A stretch of 64,000 bases of DNA from Rhodococcus wratislaviensis. GTDB taxonomy: Bacteria > Actinomycetota > Actinomycetes > Mycobacteriales > Mycobacteriaceae. A model generated the notes under the pieces. It saw only the letters and a program-made list of their open reading frames with translations, was not told the DNA's origin and searched no databases. The position numbers and the translations under genes are program-made. Position 1 is the stretch's first letter; every line of letters starts with the position of its first letter. Shown in pieces: positions 1 to 7,492 of the stretch. Location: assembly GCF_900455735.1 (NCBI RefSeq), contig NZ_UAUI01000024.1, positions 468,501 to 532,500 on the forward strand. Reading direction: 5' to 3'.

Positions 1-339
1 GGAGATCTCGGGGTCCATGCCCACACCGAGGTCGAAGACGGGGGCCACGCGGCCGCGGATGCTCGCGCTGCCGCGGGTCGGTTCGTAGATGCCGGACAGC
101 AGCCGCAGCAGCGTCGACTTGCCGGCGCCGTTGTGGCCGACCAGGCCGATCCGGTCGCCTTCCTTCAGCGACAGGTTGATGTCGCGCAGGGCCTCGACGA
201 CCACGACGTCCGAGTTGTTGCGCCCGATCGACCCGCCGGCCTTGCCGAGGAACGCCTTCTTCAGCGACCGGGATTTGGCGTCGAAGATCGGGAAGTCGAC
301 GCAGGCGTCCCGCGTCTCGATACTCACATGTTCTGTCAT
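1..339 (-). CDS. wzt: Polysaccharide ABC exporter, ATPase subunit (Wzt/RfbE-like), partial
   Basis: ATP-binding subunit of an ABC-2 polysaccharide exporter. Only the N-terminal 113 residues are in the window; the gene runs off the left edge. The start is the ATG at 339, reading MTEHVSIETRD. A Walker A motif, GHNGAGKST, is visible near residue 72, within the layout typical of the Wzt/TagH family. It lies 12 bases after the permease gene on the same strand, so the two form an operon. In mycolic-acid actinobacteria the Wzm-Wzt pair (Rv3783/Rv3781 in M. tuberculosis) flips the lipid-linked galactan precursor of arabinogalactan across the membrane. That role is inferred from family and gene order. 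Confidence 0.85.
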   Translation of the reverse strand, partial: MTEHVSIETRDACVDFPIFDAKSRSLKKAFLGKAGGSIGRNNSDVVVVEALRDINLSLKEGDRIGLVGHNGAGKSTLLRLLSGIYEPTRGSASIRGRVAPVFDLGVGMDPEIS

Positions 340-351
340 TGCTTCAGACCC

Positions 352-1230
352 CTAAACCCAGTAGGGCACACGGGCCCGGTACTTGCGAAGCGCGAGGATG
401 GCGGCGGCCCACCCGACGACGGTGATGGTCAGCACGATGTACCAGTGGTACGCCTGCTGGTCCTGCCCGATCATGGGCGCGCGCACGATGTCGAGGTAGT
501 GGAACAGCGGGTTCAGCTCGGCGAGCTTGACGCGCTCGGCGGCCTGTCCGCCCTGCGCCTCGAGGCTCTGCGTCGTCCACATGATCGGTGTGAGCACGAA
601 CAGCAGCAGCGTCATGCTGCCGAGGATCGGCGCGATGTCCCGGTACCGGGTGGAGAAGATGCCGAACATGATCGACACCCACGCCGCGTTGACGACGATC
701 AGCGCGATCGCGGGGATCGCGGCCAGCGACATCCAGGTCAGGTGCCGCCACACCCCGAACGCGAACAGCATGATCACGTAGATCACCAGGTTGTGGGCGA
801 ACAGCAGCAGCTGCCGCCACACCAGCCGGTAGACGTGGACGCTCAGCGCCGACGGCAGCTGTTTGATCAGCCCCTCGTTGGCGATGAACACCTCGGAGCC
901 CTCGAGGATGCTCGCGCTGATCAGGTTCCAGACGATCAGACCCACGGTGACGTACGGCAGGAACTCGTCCAGCGGGATGTCGAGCAGGGCGGAGTACAGG
1001 ATGCCCATCGCCGCGGCCTGCACGCCGGTCGCGATCGTGATCCAGAACGGGCCGATCACCGACCGCCGGTAACGCTGCTTGATGTCCTGCCAGCCGAGGC
1101 TCAGCCACAGCTCGCGCTGAGCGAAGCCGTCCCTGAGGTCCTTGAACGCGCGACGGAAGGTCTGCGAATCGGACGCCGGGAGCGGGCCGCCTGCGGCCTC
1201 GGTTTCGATAGCGGATGCTGACACGGGCAC
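352..1230 (-). CDS. wzm: Polysaccharide ABC exporter, permease subunit (Wzm/RfbD-like)
   Basis: Membrane subunit of an ABC-2 type exporter, 292 residues, the usual family length. About six hydrophobic segments follow a short cytoplasmic N-terminus; the sequence GWQDIKQRYRRSVIGPFW is the amphipathic interface region conserved in Wzm and TagG permeases. It is the upstream partner of the ATPase that follows 12 bases later. The likely substrate is the galactan lipid precursor of the cell wall, by analogy with RfbD of mycobacteria. Start taken at the ATG at 1230 (MPVSASAIE). The gene downstream of bpa reads the same way but with a 42-base gap. Confidence 0.88.
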   Translation of the reverse strand: MPVSASAIETEAAGGPLPASDSQTFRRAFKDLRDGFAQRELWLSLGWQDIKQRYRRSVIGPFWITIATGVQAAAMGILYSALLDIPLDEFLPYVTVGLIVWNLISASILEGSEVFIANEGLIKQLPSALSVHVYRLVWRQLLLFAHNLVIYVIMLFAFGVWRHLTWMSLAAIPAIALIVVNAAWVSIMFGIFSTRYRDIAPILGSMTLLLFVLTPIMWTTQSLEAQGGQAAERVKLAELNPLFHYLDIVRAPMIGQDQQAYHWYIVLTITVVGWAAAILALRKYRARVPYWV

Positions 1231-1272
1231 CGAGCCTACCGGGAGTCGAGTTCCATGCTGTTTCGCCCGTTG

Positions 1273-1857
1273 CTACAGGTACTGGCCGGTACCGCTCGAC
1301 TGCGACCCCGGATCGTGATTGTGCGCCCCGTGCGGGTTGCCCATGCTGATGCCCGGAGGCAGTGCTCCCTGACGCATCTGCTCGAGCTGGGAGCGGGCCG
1401 CCATCTGCTGGGCGAACAGGGCCGTCTGGATGCCGTGGAACAGTCCTTCGAGCCACCCCACCAGCTGCGCCTGCGCGATGCGGAGTTCGGCGTCGGTCGG
1501 GACGGTGTCGTCCGTGAAGGGCAGGGTGAGGCGCTCGAGTTCGTCGCGCAGCTCGGGGGCGAGGCCCTGTTCGAGCTCGTGGATCGACGACTTGTGGATC
1601 TCCTTCAACCGGTTGCGGCTGGCATCGTCGAGCGGTGCCGCGCGCACCTCCTCGAGGAGCTGCTTGATCATGGTTCCGATGCGCATGACCTTGGCCGGCT
1701 GCTCCACCATGTCGGCCACCGACTCCGTGCCGTTCCCGATCCCGTCCCCGCCGGCTTCGGGGCCCTCGGGCTTGCTCGCGGCCTCGGCGACGGGGATGGC
1801 CATGGGCTGACCGTCGGGGCCGATCACGACGACGTGTTCATTCTCCGAGTTCGTCAT
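1273..1857 (-). CDS. bpa: Bacterial proteasome activator Bpa (PafE)
   Basis: ATP-independent proteasome activator of about 194 residues, homologous to Rv3780. The conserved core runs from VEQPAKVMRIGTMIKQLL to LFAQQMAARSQLEQMRQG and forms the four-helix bundle that assembles into a dodecameric ring. The protein ends in GTGQYL; the terminal GQYL docks into the 20S core and opens its gate. The start is uncertain: the ATG at 1857 has a GGAGG only one base away, so an in-frame ATG at 1920 or a GTG a few codons into the gene may be used. It helps degrade unfolded proteins such as HspR. No proteasome core gene is in the window. Confidence 0.9.
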   Translation of the reverse strand: MTNSENEHVVVIGPDGQPMAIPVAEAASKPEGPEAGGDGIGNGTESVADMVEQPAKVMRIGTMIKQLLEEVRAAPLDDASRNRLKEIHKSSIHELEQGLAPELRDELERLTLPFTDDTVPTDAELRIAQAQLVGWLEGLFHGIQTALFAQQMAARSQLEQMRQGALPPGISMGNPHGAHNHDPGSQSSGTGQYL

Positions 1858-1922
1858 GCCTCCATCTTGTCTGTTCCCGCTCGGCAGTGCGAAGGTGCGT
1901 CCGATTTGAGCCGTTTCCATCT

Positions 1923-1941
1923 TTGTTGCACTTCGCAACAA
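1923..1941. promoter_or_regulatory. Palindrome between bpa and the divergent PLP-fold gene
   Basis: A perfect inverted repeat TTGTTGC-acttc-GCAACAA lies in the 133-base divergent region between bpa and the gene at 1991. Its size and position suit a repressor or activator site acting on one or both promoters. The cognate regulator is not identifiable from the sequence. Confidence 0.5.
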
Positions 1942-1990
1942 TCGATGGCTGGCTTCGACCGTATTGACTTGGGGTCTTAGAGTGTCGGGC

Positions 1991-3193
1991 ATGGCTTACG
2001 ACGTTGCCCGCGTTCGGGGACTCATCCCCTCACTCGGCGACGGTTGGATCCATCTCGATCCGCAGGCCGGCATGCAGATTCCGGACGCGGTGTCGCGCAC
2101 TGTCTCCACGGCCTTCCGGGCGTCTGCCTCTTCGTCGACCGGGCGACATGTGTCCAGCCGGCGCAGTGCGGCGGTACTCGATGCGGCCCGAGCAGCCGTC
2201 GCCGACCTGGTCGGAGGCGATCCCGCCGGGGTCGTCCTCGGACCCGACCGATCCGTTCTCCTCGCCTGGCTGGCGGAGTCGCTGAGCACGCGACTCGGCC
2301 TCGGAACCGGGCTGGTGCTCTCCCGCCTCGACGAGGAAGCGAACGTCGCGCCCTGGCTCAGAGTCGCCAGCCGCTACGGCGCCCAGGTGCGGTGGGCGGA
2401 GGTCGAGATCGAGACGTGCGAACTCCCCAGCTGGCAGTTCCAGGACCTCATCACGACCACGACGCGTCTCGTCGCACTCACCGCCGCATCCCCGATCGTC
2501 GGCTCGGCGCCCGACGTCCGCGTCGCCTCGGACCGCGTCCACGAAGTCGGTGGGCTGATGGTCGTCGACGCGATCGGCGCCGCCCCCTACGCGCACGTCG
2601 ACATCAACGAACTCGGAGCGGACGTCGTCGCCGTGGGCGCCACCTCCTGGGGCGGACCGCAGGTCGGGGCACTCGTCTTCCGCGACCCCACCCTCCTCGA
2701 CCGCATCCCCGCCGTGTCGCTCAACCCGTATGCGCGGGGTGTCGAACGTCTCGAGGTCGGGGTACACCAGTTCGCGCTCCTCGCCGGCCTCACCACGTCG
2801 ATCGACTTCCTCGCGAACCTCGACGAGTCGGCCACCGGTTCCCGCCGCCAGAAGCTCGAGGCGTCCATCAGTTCGCTGCAGAACTACCAGGACACCCTGT
2901 TCGACCACCTCATGTCGTCGCTGAAGCGGCTACCGCAGGTCATGGTCATCGGGCGCTCGCCCAGCCGGGTTCCGACGCTCAGCTTCACCGTCGCCGGAGT
3001 CTCGGCCGACAAGGTCGCGTCGCATCTCGCCGACAAGCGCATCGCGACCGTCAGCGGGGTCCACGGCGGCTCCCGGCTGCTCGACGCACTCGGCGTCAAC
3101 GACGAGGGCGGCGCCGTCACCATCGGTCTCGCGCCGTACACCACCCGGTACGAGATCGACCAGCTCGTGAACGAGCTCGCCACCCTGGGCTGA
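1991..3193 (+). CDS. Cysteine desulfurase-like class V aminotransferase-fold protein (Rv3778c-like), catalytic lysine absent
   Basis: A 400-residue protein of the PLP-dependent class V aminotransferase fold, like Rv3778c. The start is the ATG at 1991 ([10 protein letters not shown]), nine codons into the open frame. The cofactor-ring aspartate region is present as [10 protein letters not shown] (Asp about 193). At the place where cysteine desulfurases carry the Schiff-base lysine, the sequence reads [12 protein letters not shown], with Ser219 instead. An active cysteine desulfurase is therefore doubtful; it may be a pseudo-enzyme or bind a different ligand. The same substitution exists, as far as I recall, in the mycobacterial homologue. 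It faces the quinone oxidoreductase gene, with a long hairpin between them. Confidence 0.8.
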   Translation: MAYDVARVRGLIPSLGDGWIHLDPQAGMQIPDAVSRTVSTAFRASASSSTGRHVSSRRSAAVLDAARAAVADLVGGDPAGVVLGPDRSVLLAWLAESLSTRLGLGTGLVLSRLDEEANVAPWLRVASRYGAQVRWAEVEIETCELPSWQFQDLITTTTRLVALTAASPIVGSAPDVRVASDRVHEVGGLMVVDAIGAAPYAHVDINELGADVVAVGATSWGGPQVGALVFRDPTLLDRIPAVSLNPYARGVERLEVGVHQFALLAGLTTSIDFLANLDESATGSRRQKLEASISSLQNYQDTLFDHLMSSLKRLPQVMVIGRSPSRVPTLSFTVAGVSADKVASHLADKRIATVSGVHGGSRLLDALGVNDEGGAVTIGLAPYTTRYEIDQLVNELATLG

Positions 3194-3235
3194 CCCGCCG
3201 CCGGCTTTTGCCCGCTGTGCCCGCCGCCCTGCGGC

Positions 3236-3285
3236 GCCCAATGTGACATTCGTTTCGTTGGAGCGGACGAATGTCACATCGGGCG
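3236..3285. terminator. Long inverted repeat between convergent genes
   Basis: An interrupted palindrome with outer arms CGCCCAATGTGACATTCG and CGAATGTCACATCGGGCG, one mismatch. It lies between the convergent genes ending at 3193 and 3307 and can serve as a bidirectional hairpin terminator, although there is no U-run. It belongs to a set of similar hairpins scattered through the window. Confidence 0.65.
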
Positions 3286-3306
3286 ACGACGGCAGCCGGC
3301 CGACCG

Positions 3307-4302
3307 TCAGTTCCGCGGGATCGTCAGGATCACCTTGCCGACGGTCTCCGCCGAGTCCAGCAGTTCGTGCCCGCGCGGCGCCTCGGTGATGGGCAGTTCC
3401 GCCGAGACGATGGGATGGACCGCGCCCTCGGCGATCAGCGGCCACAGTCGCTTGCGGACGTCGGCGACGATGTCGGCCTTGCCCTCGTATCCCGACTCGG
3501 CCCGCCCCCGCAGTCCGGCCGCCGTCACGTGGCCGCGCTTGGACAGCAACTTGCCGAGGTCCAGTTCGCCCTTCCGCCCGCCCTGCATGCCGATGACGAC
3601 GAGCCGGCCGTCGGCGGCGAGCACGTCGACGTTGCGGTCGAGGTACGAGCCACCCATGTTGTCGAGAATCACGTCGGCGCCGTGTCCGTCGGTCGCCTTG
3701 CGGATCTCGTCGACGAAATCGGCCTCGCGGTAGTTGACGAGGATGTCGGCGCCGAGTTCGCGGCAGCGCGCCAGCTTCTCCTCGGAGCCGGCGGTGACGG
3801 CCACCCGGGCCCCCAGCGCGACGCCCACCTGGATGGCGTGCGTCCCGATGCCGCCGCCACCGCCGTGCACCAGCAGCACGTCGCCGCGGGACAAGCCGGC
3901 GCCCATCACGACGTTCGACCACACCGTGCACGCGACCTCCGGCAGTGACGCGGCGACGAGCAGGTCCACCCCTTCGGGGAGTGGGAGAAGCTGCGACGCG
4001 GGGACGGCCACCTTCTCCGCGTATCCGCCGCCGGCCAGCAGCGCGCACACCTGGTCGCCGACGGACCACCCCGACACTCCCTCGCCGAGTTCGGCGATCG
4101 TGCCGGAACATTCGAGCCCGAGGACGTCGCTGGCTCCGGGCGGCGGGGGATAGAACCCCTGACGCTGCAGCAGGTCGGCGCGGTTGACGGCCGTCGCGGC
4201 GACGTCGAGGAGGACGTGACCGGGTGGGAGTTCCGGGTCCGGCTGCTCCGCCCATTTCATGACTTCGGGGCCGCCCGGTTGATCGATCGTGATCGCATAC
4301 AT
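3307..4302 (-). CDS. NAD(P)H:quinone oxidoreductase, PIG3/zinc-independent MDR family
   Basis: Medium-chain reductase of 331 residues, like Rv3777. The N-terminal GroES-like domain starts MYAITIDQPGGPEVM, and NRADLLQRQGFYPPPPG is the PIG3 substrate-loop signature. The Rossmann domain carries VHGGGGGIGTHAIQVG, the NADPH-binding glycine motif. Zinc-binding residues of alcohol dehydrogenases are missing, as expected of quinone reductases. The start at 4302 was chosen over an upstream ATG because the family begins here. It is divergent from a MarR regulator 122 bases away, and a palindrome between them is the probable control site. Likely reduces quinones or enones, in defence against electrophiles. 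Confidence 0.88.
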   Translation of the reverse strand: MYAITIDQPGGPEVMKWAEQPDPELPPGHVLLDVAATAVNRADLLQRQGFYPPPPGASDVLGLECSGTIAELGEGVSGWSVGDQVCALLAGGGYAEKVAVPASQLLPLPEGVDLLVAASLPEVACTVWSNVVMGAGLSRGDVLLVHGGGGGIGTHAIQVGVALGARVAVTAGSEEKLARCRELGADILVNYREADFVDEIRKATDGHGADVILDNMGGSYLDRNVDVLAADGRLVVIGMQGGRKGELDLGKLLSKRGHVTAAGLRGRAESGYEGKADIVADVRKRLWPLIAEGAVHPIVSAELPITEAPRGHELLDSAETVGKVILTIPRN

Positions 4303-4394
4303 GGGGACGACGCTAGCGAAATGCGCCGTCGCCCGGTGGCGGTGACCGATCACAGCGGCGCGCTCGGCGTTCCGGGGACCGCACGCTACTGGAA

Positions 4395-4411
4395 AGTAAT
4401 GTCGCACTACT
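4395..4411. promoter_or_regulatory. Candidate MarR operator
   Basis: A near-perfect palindrome AGTAATG-tcg-CACTACT (one mismatch) sits 13 bases before the GTG of the MarR gene, in the region shared with the divergent quinone oxidoreductase. Size and position fit a MarR-family dimer site. Binding by the adjacent regulator is inferred. Confidence 0.55.
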
Positions 4412-4424
4412 AGACTGTGAACCT

Positions 4425-4907
4425 GTGACAGCAGAAACCTCCGACGCCGAAGCCGCGACCAATTGGTTGACCCCGGCCGAGATGCGCGCCTGGCGCGGGT
4501 ACATGGACGGCAACCAGCGGCTGATGGACGTCCTCAACCGGGATCTGCAGGAGAAACACGATCTGTCCCTGGCGGATTACCGCATTCTGGTGCTGCTGTC
4601 CGAGTCGCCGGACGGTTCGCTGCGCATGAGTGATCTCGCGGACGGCGTCCTGTCCTCCCGCAGCCGCCTCACCCACCAGATCCGGCGGATGGAAGCGCAG
4701 GGCATGGTCACCCGCGACACGTGCCTCGAGGACGGCCGCGGCGTGCTCGCCGTCATCACCGACGAAGGTCGCGCCCGGCTGGCCGAAGCGGCCCCCACCC
4801 ATGTGGCCGGGGTGCGCAGCAACCTCGTCGATCTGCTCACCAAGTCTCAGCTGAAGGTTCTCGCCGAGGTGTTCGAACGCGTCGACAAGGCCATCGGCGA
4901 CCGCTGA
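4425..4907 (+). CDS. MarR family transcriptional regulator
   Basis: Winged-helix regulator of 160 residues, starting at a GTG. The helix-turn-helix lies at about residues 65-95 (LRMSDLADGVLSSRSRLTHQIRRMEAQG), followed by the wing with the DGRGVL turn typical of MarR proteins (usually DxRG). Helices at each end, including LKVLAEVFERVDKAI, would form the dimer interface. It is divergent from the quinone oxidoreductase and is likely its ligand-responsive repressor, releasing DNA on binding phenolic or quinone compounds. The tRNA-Ser gene follows 42 bases downstream. Confidence 0.88.
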   Translation: MTAETSDAEAATNWLTPAEMRAWRGYMDGNQRLMDVLNRDLQEKHDLSLADYRILVLLSESPDGSLRMSDLADGVLSSRSRLTHQIRRMEAQGMVTRDTCLEDGRGVLAVITDEGRARLAEAAPTHVAGVRSNLVDLLTKSQLKVLAEVFERVDKAIGDR

Positions 4908-4949
4908 CCGGTTGCCCGCCGGCGCCAGGGTACCGATAAGATCGCCCAC

Positions 4950-5034
4950 GGAAGCGTGGCAGAGCGGCCGAATGCACTCGCCTTGAAAGCGAGCGTCGTG
5001 AAAGCGACCGGGGGTTCAAATCCCTCCGCTTCCG
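4950..5034 (+). tRNA. tRNA-Ser (anticodon TGA), integration site
   Basis: Class II tRNA with acceptor GGAAGCG pairing with CGCTTCC, anticodon stem CTCGC/GCGAG around loop CTTGAAA (anticodon TGA), a long variable arm and the T-arm GGGGGTTCAAATCCC. The discriminator is G at 5034. The next bases are CAG, not CCA, so the 3' CCA is not encoded here. At the right end of the integrated element the duplicated tRNA end is followed by CCA, so the element has replaced the original 3' flank. Confidence 0.97.
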
Positions 5035-5035
5035 C
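5012..5035 (+). repeat. attL core
   Basis: Left copy of the 24-bp attachment core (GGGTTCAAATCCCTCC followed by GCTTCCGC), lying in the T-arm and acceptor of tRNA-Ser. It is identical to 15128-15151. The sequences after the core differ: AGAGTG here, CAACGA on the right. Confidence 0.92.
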
Positions 5036-5044
5036 AGAGTGAAG

Positions 5045-5086
5045 AGGCTCTGATCTGGTGATAGATACCAGGTCAGAGCCTTTTTC
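5045..5086 (+). terminator. Rho-independent terminator after tRNA-Ser, supplied by the element
   Basis: Stem AGGCTCTGATCTGG with CCAGGTCAGAGCCT followed by a run of five T. It ends tRNA-Ser transcription. Its inner stem nearly matches that of the terminator beyond the right attachment site (15158-15200), which would have followed this tRNA before integration. Confidence 0.9.
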
Positions 5087-5106
5087 GTTCCTGTTGCTGG
5101 TCGGGG

Positions 5107-6243
5107 TCAGTCGGCCCGTGCCCACGTTTTGCCCACACTTGCCGCAGATCGAGCCTGATCGAGCGCGCTGCCCACCGCGTCGAGATCGTCGTCGAACAGT
5201 TCGGCGTACGTGTCGAGCGTCATCGCCGCGGACGCGTGCCCGAGCATCCGCTGCAGCGCCTTCACGTTGACTCCGGCCGATACGGCCAGGCTCGCTGCGG
5301 TGTGCCGCAGATCGTGCGGAGTGACCCGCGGGACACCGGCCTTCTCGACTGCCTTCGTGAACCAGCCCGTGAAGCTCACCGAGCGGCGCAGGTACTCGCC
5401 GTCGCGGCCGGGGAACACGAGGTCGTCGCGTTCCTTGCCCTCGCACTGGCGCGCCAGCTCAACCACGAGGAAGTCAGGGACGGGCACCGATCGACTCTTG
5501 CGGTTCTTCGGTGTACCGACGTGGACCTCCATGTTCACCTGGACGGCGTTCTCGATCACCGTCAGACGCTTCCGCAACAGATCGAGGTGCTTCACCCGTA
5601 GCCCGATCGCTTCGCCCCAGCGGACGCCCGTGTAAGCCAGGACGTAGACGAGCGTGCTCCGCTCACCGGCCGCCGCAGCGAGCTGGTCGACCTGGCCGTG
5701 AGTGAGGTAGACGCGCGGCTTCCGCTGCTTCCGGGGGAGGTTCTCGACGCCACGCGCGGGGTTCTTCGCGAGACGCTTCGACTTCACGGCGCTGTCGAGG
5801 ATGCCGGCCAGCACGCCATAGGCGCGAATGACGACGGTCGCACCTTTGCCCTTCACCTTCTCGCCGTCGACGGTCCTCGTCCGCCCGAGGTCGGCAATCC
5901 AGCGCTCGACGGCATCGAGGTCGATATCCGACAGCCGCACGGTGCCCCAGCGTGGCTCGACGTGGATTCGCCAGGCCGTCTCGAGCGACTTGTACGCCGA
6001 CGGCTTCAGATCGGACTCTTTGCGCTCGAGCCATGCGGGCCCGATCTCACCAACTGTGATCTGGCCGAGCTTCGGCGGCACGTACTCGCCGCGCATCTTC
6101 TCGACCTCGACCGTGGCGGCGAAGTCGTGAGCCTGTCGCTTGCTCGTGAAGCCGCGCTTGTCGGTCTGGCGCCGGTCTGGCGTTCGGTAGCGGACTCGCC
6201 AGCGCTTGCCGGCCTTCGTCTCGTAGCTCTCGATGGTGGCCAT
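5107..6243 (-). CDS. int: Tyrosine integrase of the tRNA-Ser element
   Basis: Site-specific recombinase of 378 residues. An N-terminal AP2-like arm-binding domain (about residues 1-50) is followed by a SAM-like core-binding domain (60-165) and the catalytic domain. Catalytic residues are visible: Arg208 in YTGVRWGE, Lys near 246 in the TPKNRKSR hairpin, His310 and Arg313 in PHDLRH, His336 in LGH, nucleophile Tyr346 in LDTYAEL. It lies next to attL and reads toward it. The stop of the XRE gene overlaps its ATG, so the two are co-translated. Its 3' end contains repeats that match those at the right end of the element, probable arm sites. Confidence 0.95.
   Translation of the reverse strand: MATIESYETKAGKRWRVRYRTPDRRQTDKRGFTSKRQAHDFAATVEVEKMRGEYVPPKLGQITVGEIGPAWLERKESDLKPSAYKSLETAWRIHVEPRWGTVRLSDIDLDAVERWIADLGRTRTVDGEKVKGKGATVVIRAYGVLAGILDSAVKSKRLAKNPARGVENLPRKQRKPRVYLTHGQVDQLAAAAGERSTLVYVLAYTGVRWGEAIGLRVKHLDLLRKRLTVIENAVQVNMEVHVGTPKNRKSRSVPVPDFLVVELARQCEGKERDDLVFPGRDGEYLRRSVSFTGWFTKAVEKAGVPRVTPHDLRHTAASLAVSAGVNVKALQRMLGHASAAMTLDTYAELFDDDLDAVGSALDQARSAASVGKTWARAD
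5118..5143. promoter_or_regulatory. Candidate integrase arm-type sites, left end
   Basis: Two TGCCCAC units 11 bases apart (5119, 5130) followed by a partial TGCC, inside the 3' end of int and about 85 bases from attL. The same array in the same orientation occurs near the right end at 15015-15044. Presence at both ends, outside the core and spaced by one helical turn, suits arm-binding sites. Binding is inferred. Confidence 0.55.
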
Positions 6244-6788
6244 CAGTCATCCTCGTCCTCTCGCGCCAGGACGCTCTCGTCTGACTCGCTCACGCTCCAC
6301 TTCACATCGCGCCCATCCGTCTCGATCGCGCGGTGGATCCATGTATGCCCAGGCTCGCTCCATGAGTCTCGCCGGCGCTTATCGCGCCTGATCTGCATGA
6401 AGTCAGGTAGCGAGCGCAGTGCGAACTCTAAATTGTTGTGGCCGTTTAGGGTTCGCACTCCCTCAAGGAAGTAGTGAACCGCCTCGACGGTCGACGGCAC
6501 GCGTGCACCGGTGACTTCTGCGGCCACCTTGGAGTCCTGGCCTCTGGGTCGGAGGAGGGTATTAGGGGAAACGTCCAGGGCGATGGAGATCGCTACGAGG
6601 TCATCCACGTCGACACGACGGGCACCCCGCTCGATCTCACTCAGAGTGTTGTGCGCCATTGGCCGGCCGCCTTCGGTCATGCGGTCCGCGAGGTCGCGCA
6701 GTGTCAGCCTCAGTTCTTTACGCACGATTGCGATGTTCGTGCGCACGGTGTCGCCAGTTGGGCCGGTCTCAACTCGTCTTGTCGCCAT
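6243..6788 (-). CDS. XRE family repressor, element immunity regulator
   Basis: A 181-residue protein with an N-terminal Cro/CI-type helix-turn-helix at about residues 17-75 (IVRKELRLTLRDLADRM ... LSEIERGARRVDVDDLVAI). The C-terminal part, rich in charged residues, matches nothing I recognise; no LexA-type Ser-Lys protease motif is evident, so derepression by RecA-driven self-cleavage is not suggested. It is transcribed divergently from the excisionase operon and co-translated with integrase. This is the position of Stl-type master repressors of phage satellites and of CI in prophages. No Shine-Dalgarno precedes the ATG at 6788, so translation may be leaderless. Confidence 0.85.
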   Translation of the reverse strand: MATRRVETGPTGDTVRTNIAIVRKELRLTLRDLADRMTEGGRPMAHNTLSEIERGARRVDVDDLVAISIALDVSPNTLLRPRGQDSKVAAEVTGARVPSTVEAVHYFLEGVRTLNGHNNLEFALRSLPDFMQIRRDKRRRDSWSEPGHTWIHRAIETDGRDVKWSVSESDESVLAREDEDD

Positions 6789-6890
6789 TTTGCAGATTTT
6801 AGTTCAGAGCTTGCAGTACGCCAATTGATCGAGTAGAACTAAGCATGATCCGACCAACTGTTCACAATTTGCAGAATTGAGGCCGAGACT
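6789..6890. promoter_or_regulatory. Divergent control region of the element with repeated sites
   Basis: A 102-base, AT-richer gap between the repressor and excisionase genes. TTGCAG occurs on the plus strand at 6790, 6811 and 6869, and an inverted pair TTAGTTC (6799-6805) / GAACTAA (6836-6842) lies within it. These are candidate operators for the XRE repressor, controlling lysogenic and lytic-side transcripts. Confidence 0.6.
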
Positions 6891-7097
6891 ATGCCCGAAT
6901 CGCCATTGGCTACCGCTGACGAGGCGGCAGAGTTCCTTCGCACCACGACCCAGCGGCTCGCTCAGGATCGCTACCAGGGGACCGGCCCGCGCTTCATCAA
7001 GCACGGCCGCCGCGTGCTCTACCGCTGGGATGACCTGCGCGCCTACGTGGACGCGAACACCTACCAGCGCACCGACGACCGCCCGGTTGCCGTCTGA
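6891..7097 (+). CDS. xis: Excisionase / MerR-like HTH_17 DNA-binding protein
   Basis: A 68-residue winged-helix protein of the excisionase (helix-turn-helix 17) type. It reads LATADEAAEFLRTTTQRLAQDRYQ ... KHGRRVLYRWDDLRAYVDANTY, the usual form of actinobacterial Xis proteins, in which the helix-turn-helix is followed by a beta-hairpin wing ending in W-x-x-x-D-L. It is the first gene of the rightward operon. Its TGA overlaps a downstream ATG at 7097. It would bend attachment-site DNA and favour excision by the integrase. A role as a general DNA-binding regulator cannot be excluded. Confidence 0.8.
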   Translation: MPESPLATADEAAEFLRTTTQRLAQDRYQGTGPRFIKHGRRVLYRWDDLRAYVDANTYQRTDDRPVAV

Positions 7098-7195
7098 TGC
7101 CGGCCGACGCCGCCCACGAGAATGCCCCCGCCGCCCGGACCAGGGGCGACGAGGGCCGCGAGAACCGCACCAACACTCACCAAGGAGCAGCTCAC

Positions 7196-7492
7196 ATGCA
7201 TACTACTGCCACTCTCCACGGCCGGATTGACTCCACATGCGTCCGAGACTCCAGCTCGGTGCACCCGAGCTTGAACCTCGCCCTGGGGTGCGACACCTGC
7301 AAGTCCGCGCCCGCCCGCTGGACTGCTCGCGTGCACGTCTGGCCGTGCCGCATGGACCACGTATTGATGTGCGGCACGTGCCTCGAGTATTACCGCGCGA
7401 TCGAACTGCCGCAGCCATGCGCGGCCTGCGGCGAGCTGTTCGAGTCCCGCGGGCAGCTCGTTGGCTGCATCGCGCCGATCGGTGGTGCGTAA
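7196..7492 (+). CDS. Small cysteine-rich (zinc-ribbon) protein
   Basis: A 98-residue protein of unknown function. The start was chosen at the ATG at 7196 because AAGGAG lies eight bases upstream; an in-frame ATG at 7097 that overlaps the xis stop would give 131 residues with a low-complexity N-terminus. Three cysteine pairs, CDTCKSAP, MCGTCLEYY and PCAACGEL, suggest one or two zinc ribbons. Its stop overlaps the start of the recombinase gene (TAATG), so the two are translationally coupled. Similar small zinc-ribbon proteins are common in actinophage early regions; the function is not known. Confidence 0.7.
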   Translation: MHTTATLHGRIDSTCVRDSSSVHPSLNLALGCDTCKSAPARWTARVHVWPCRMDHVLMCGTCLEYYRAIELPQPCAACGELFESRGQLVGCIAPIGGA

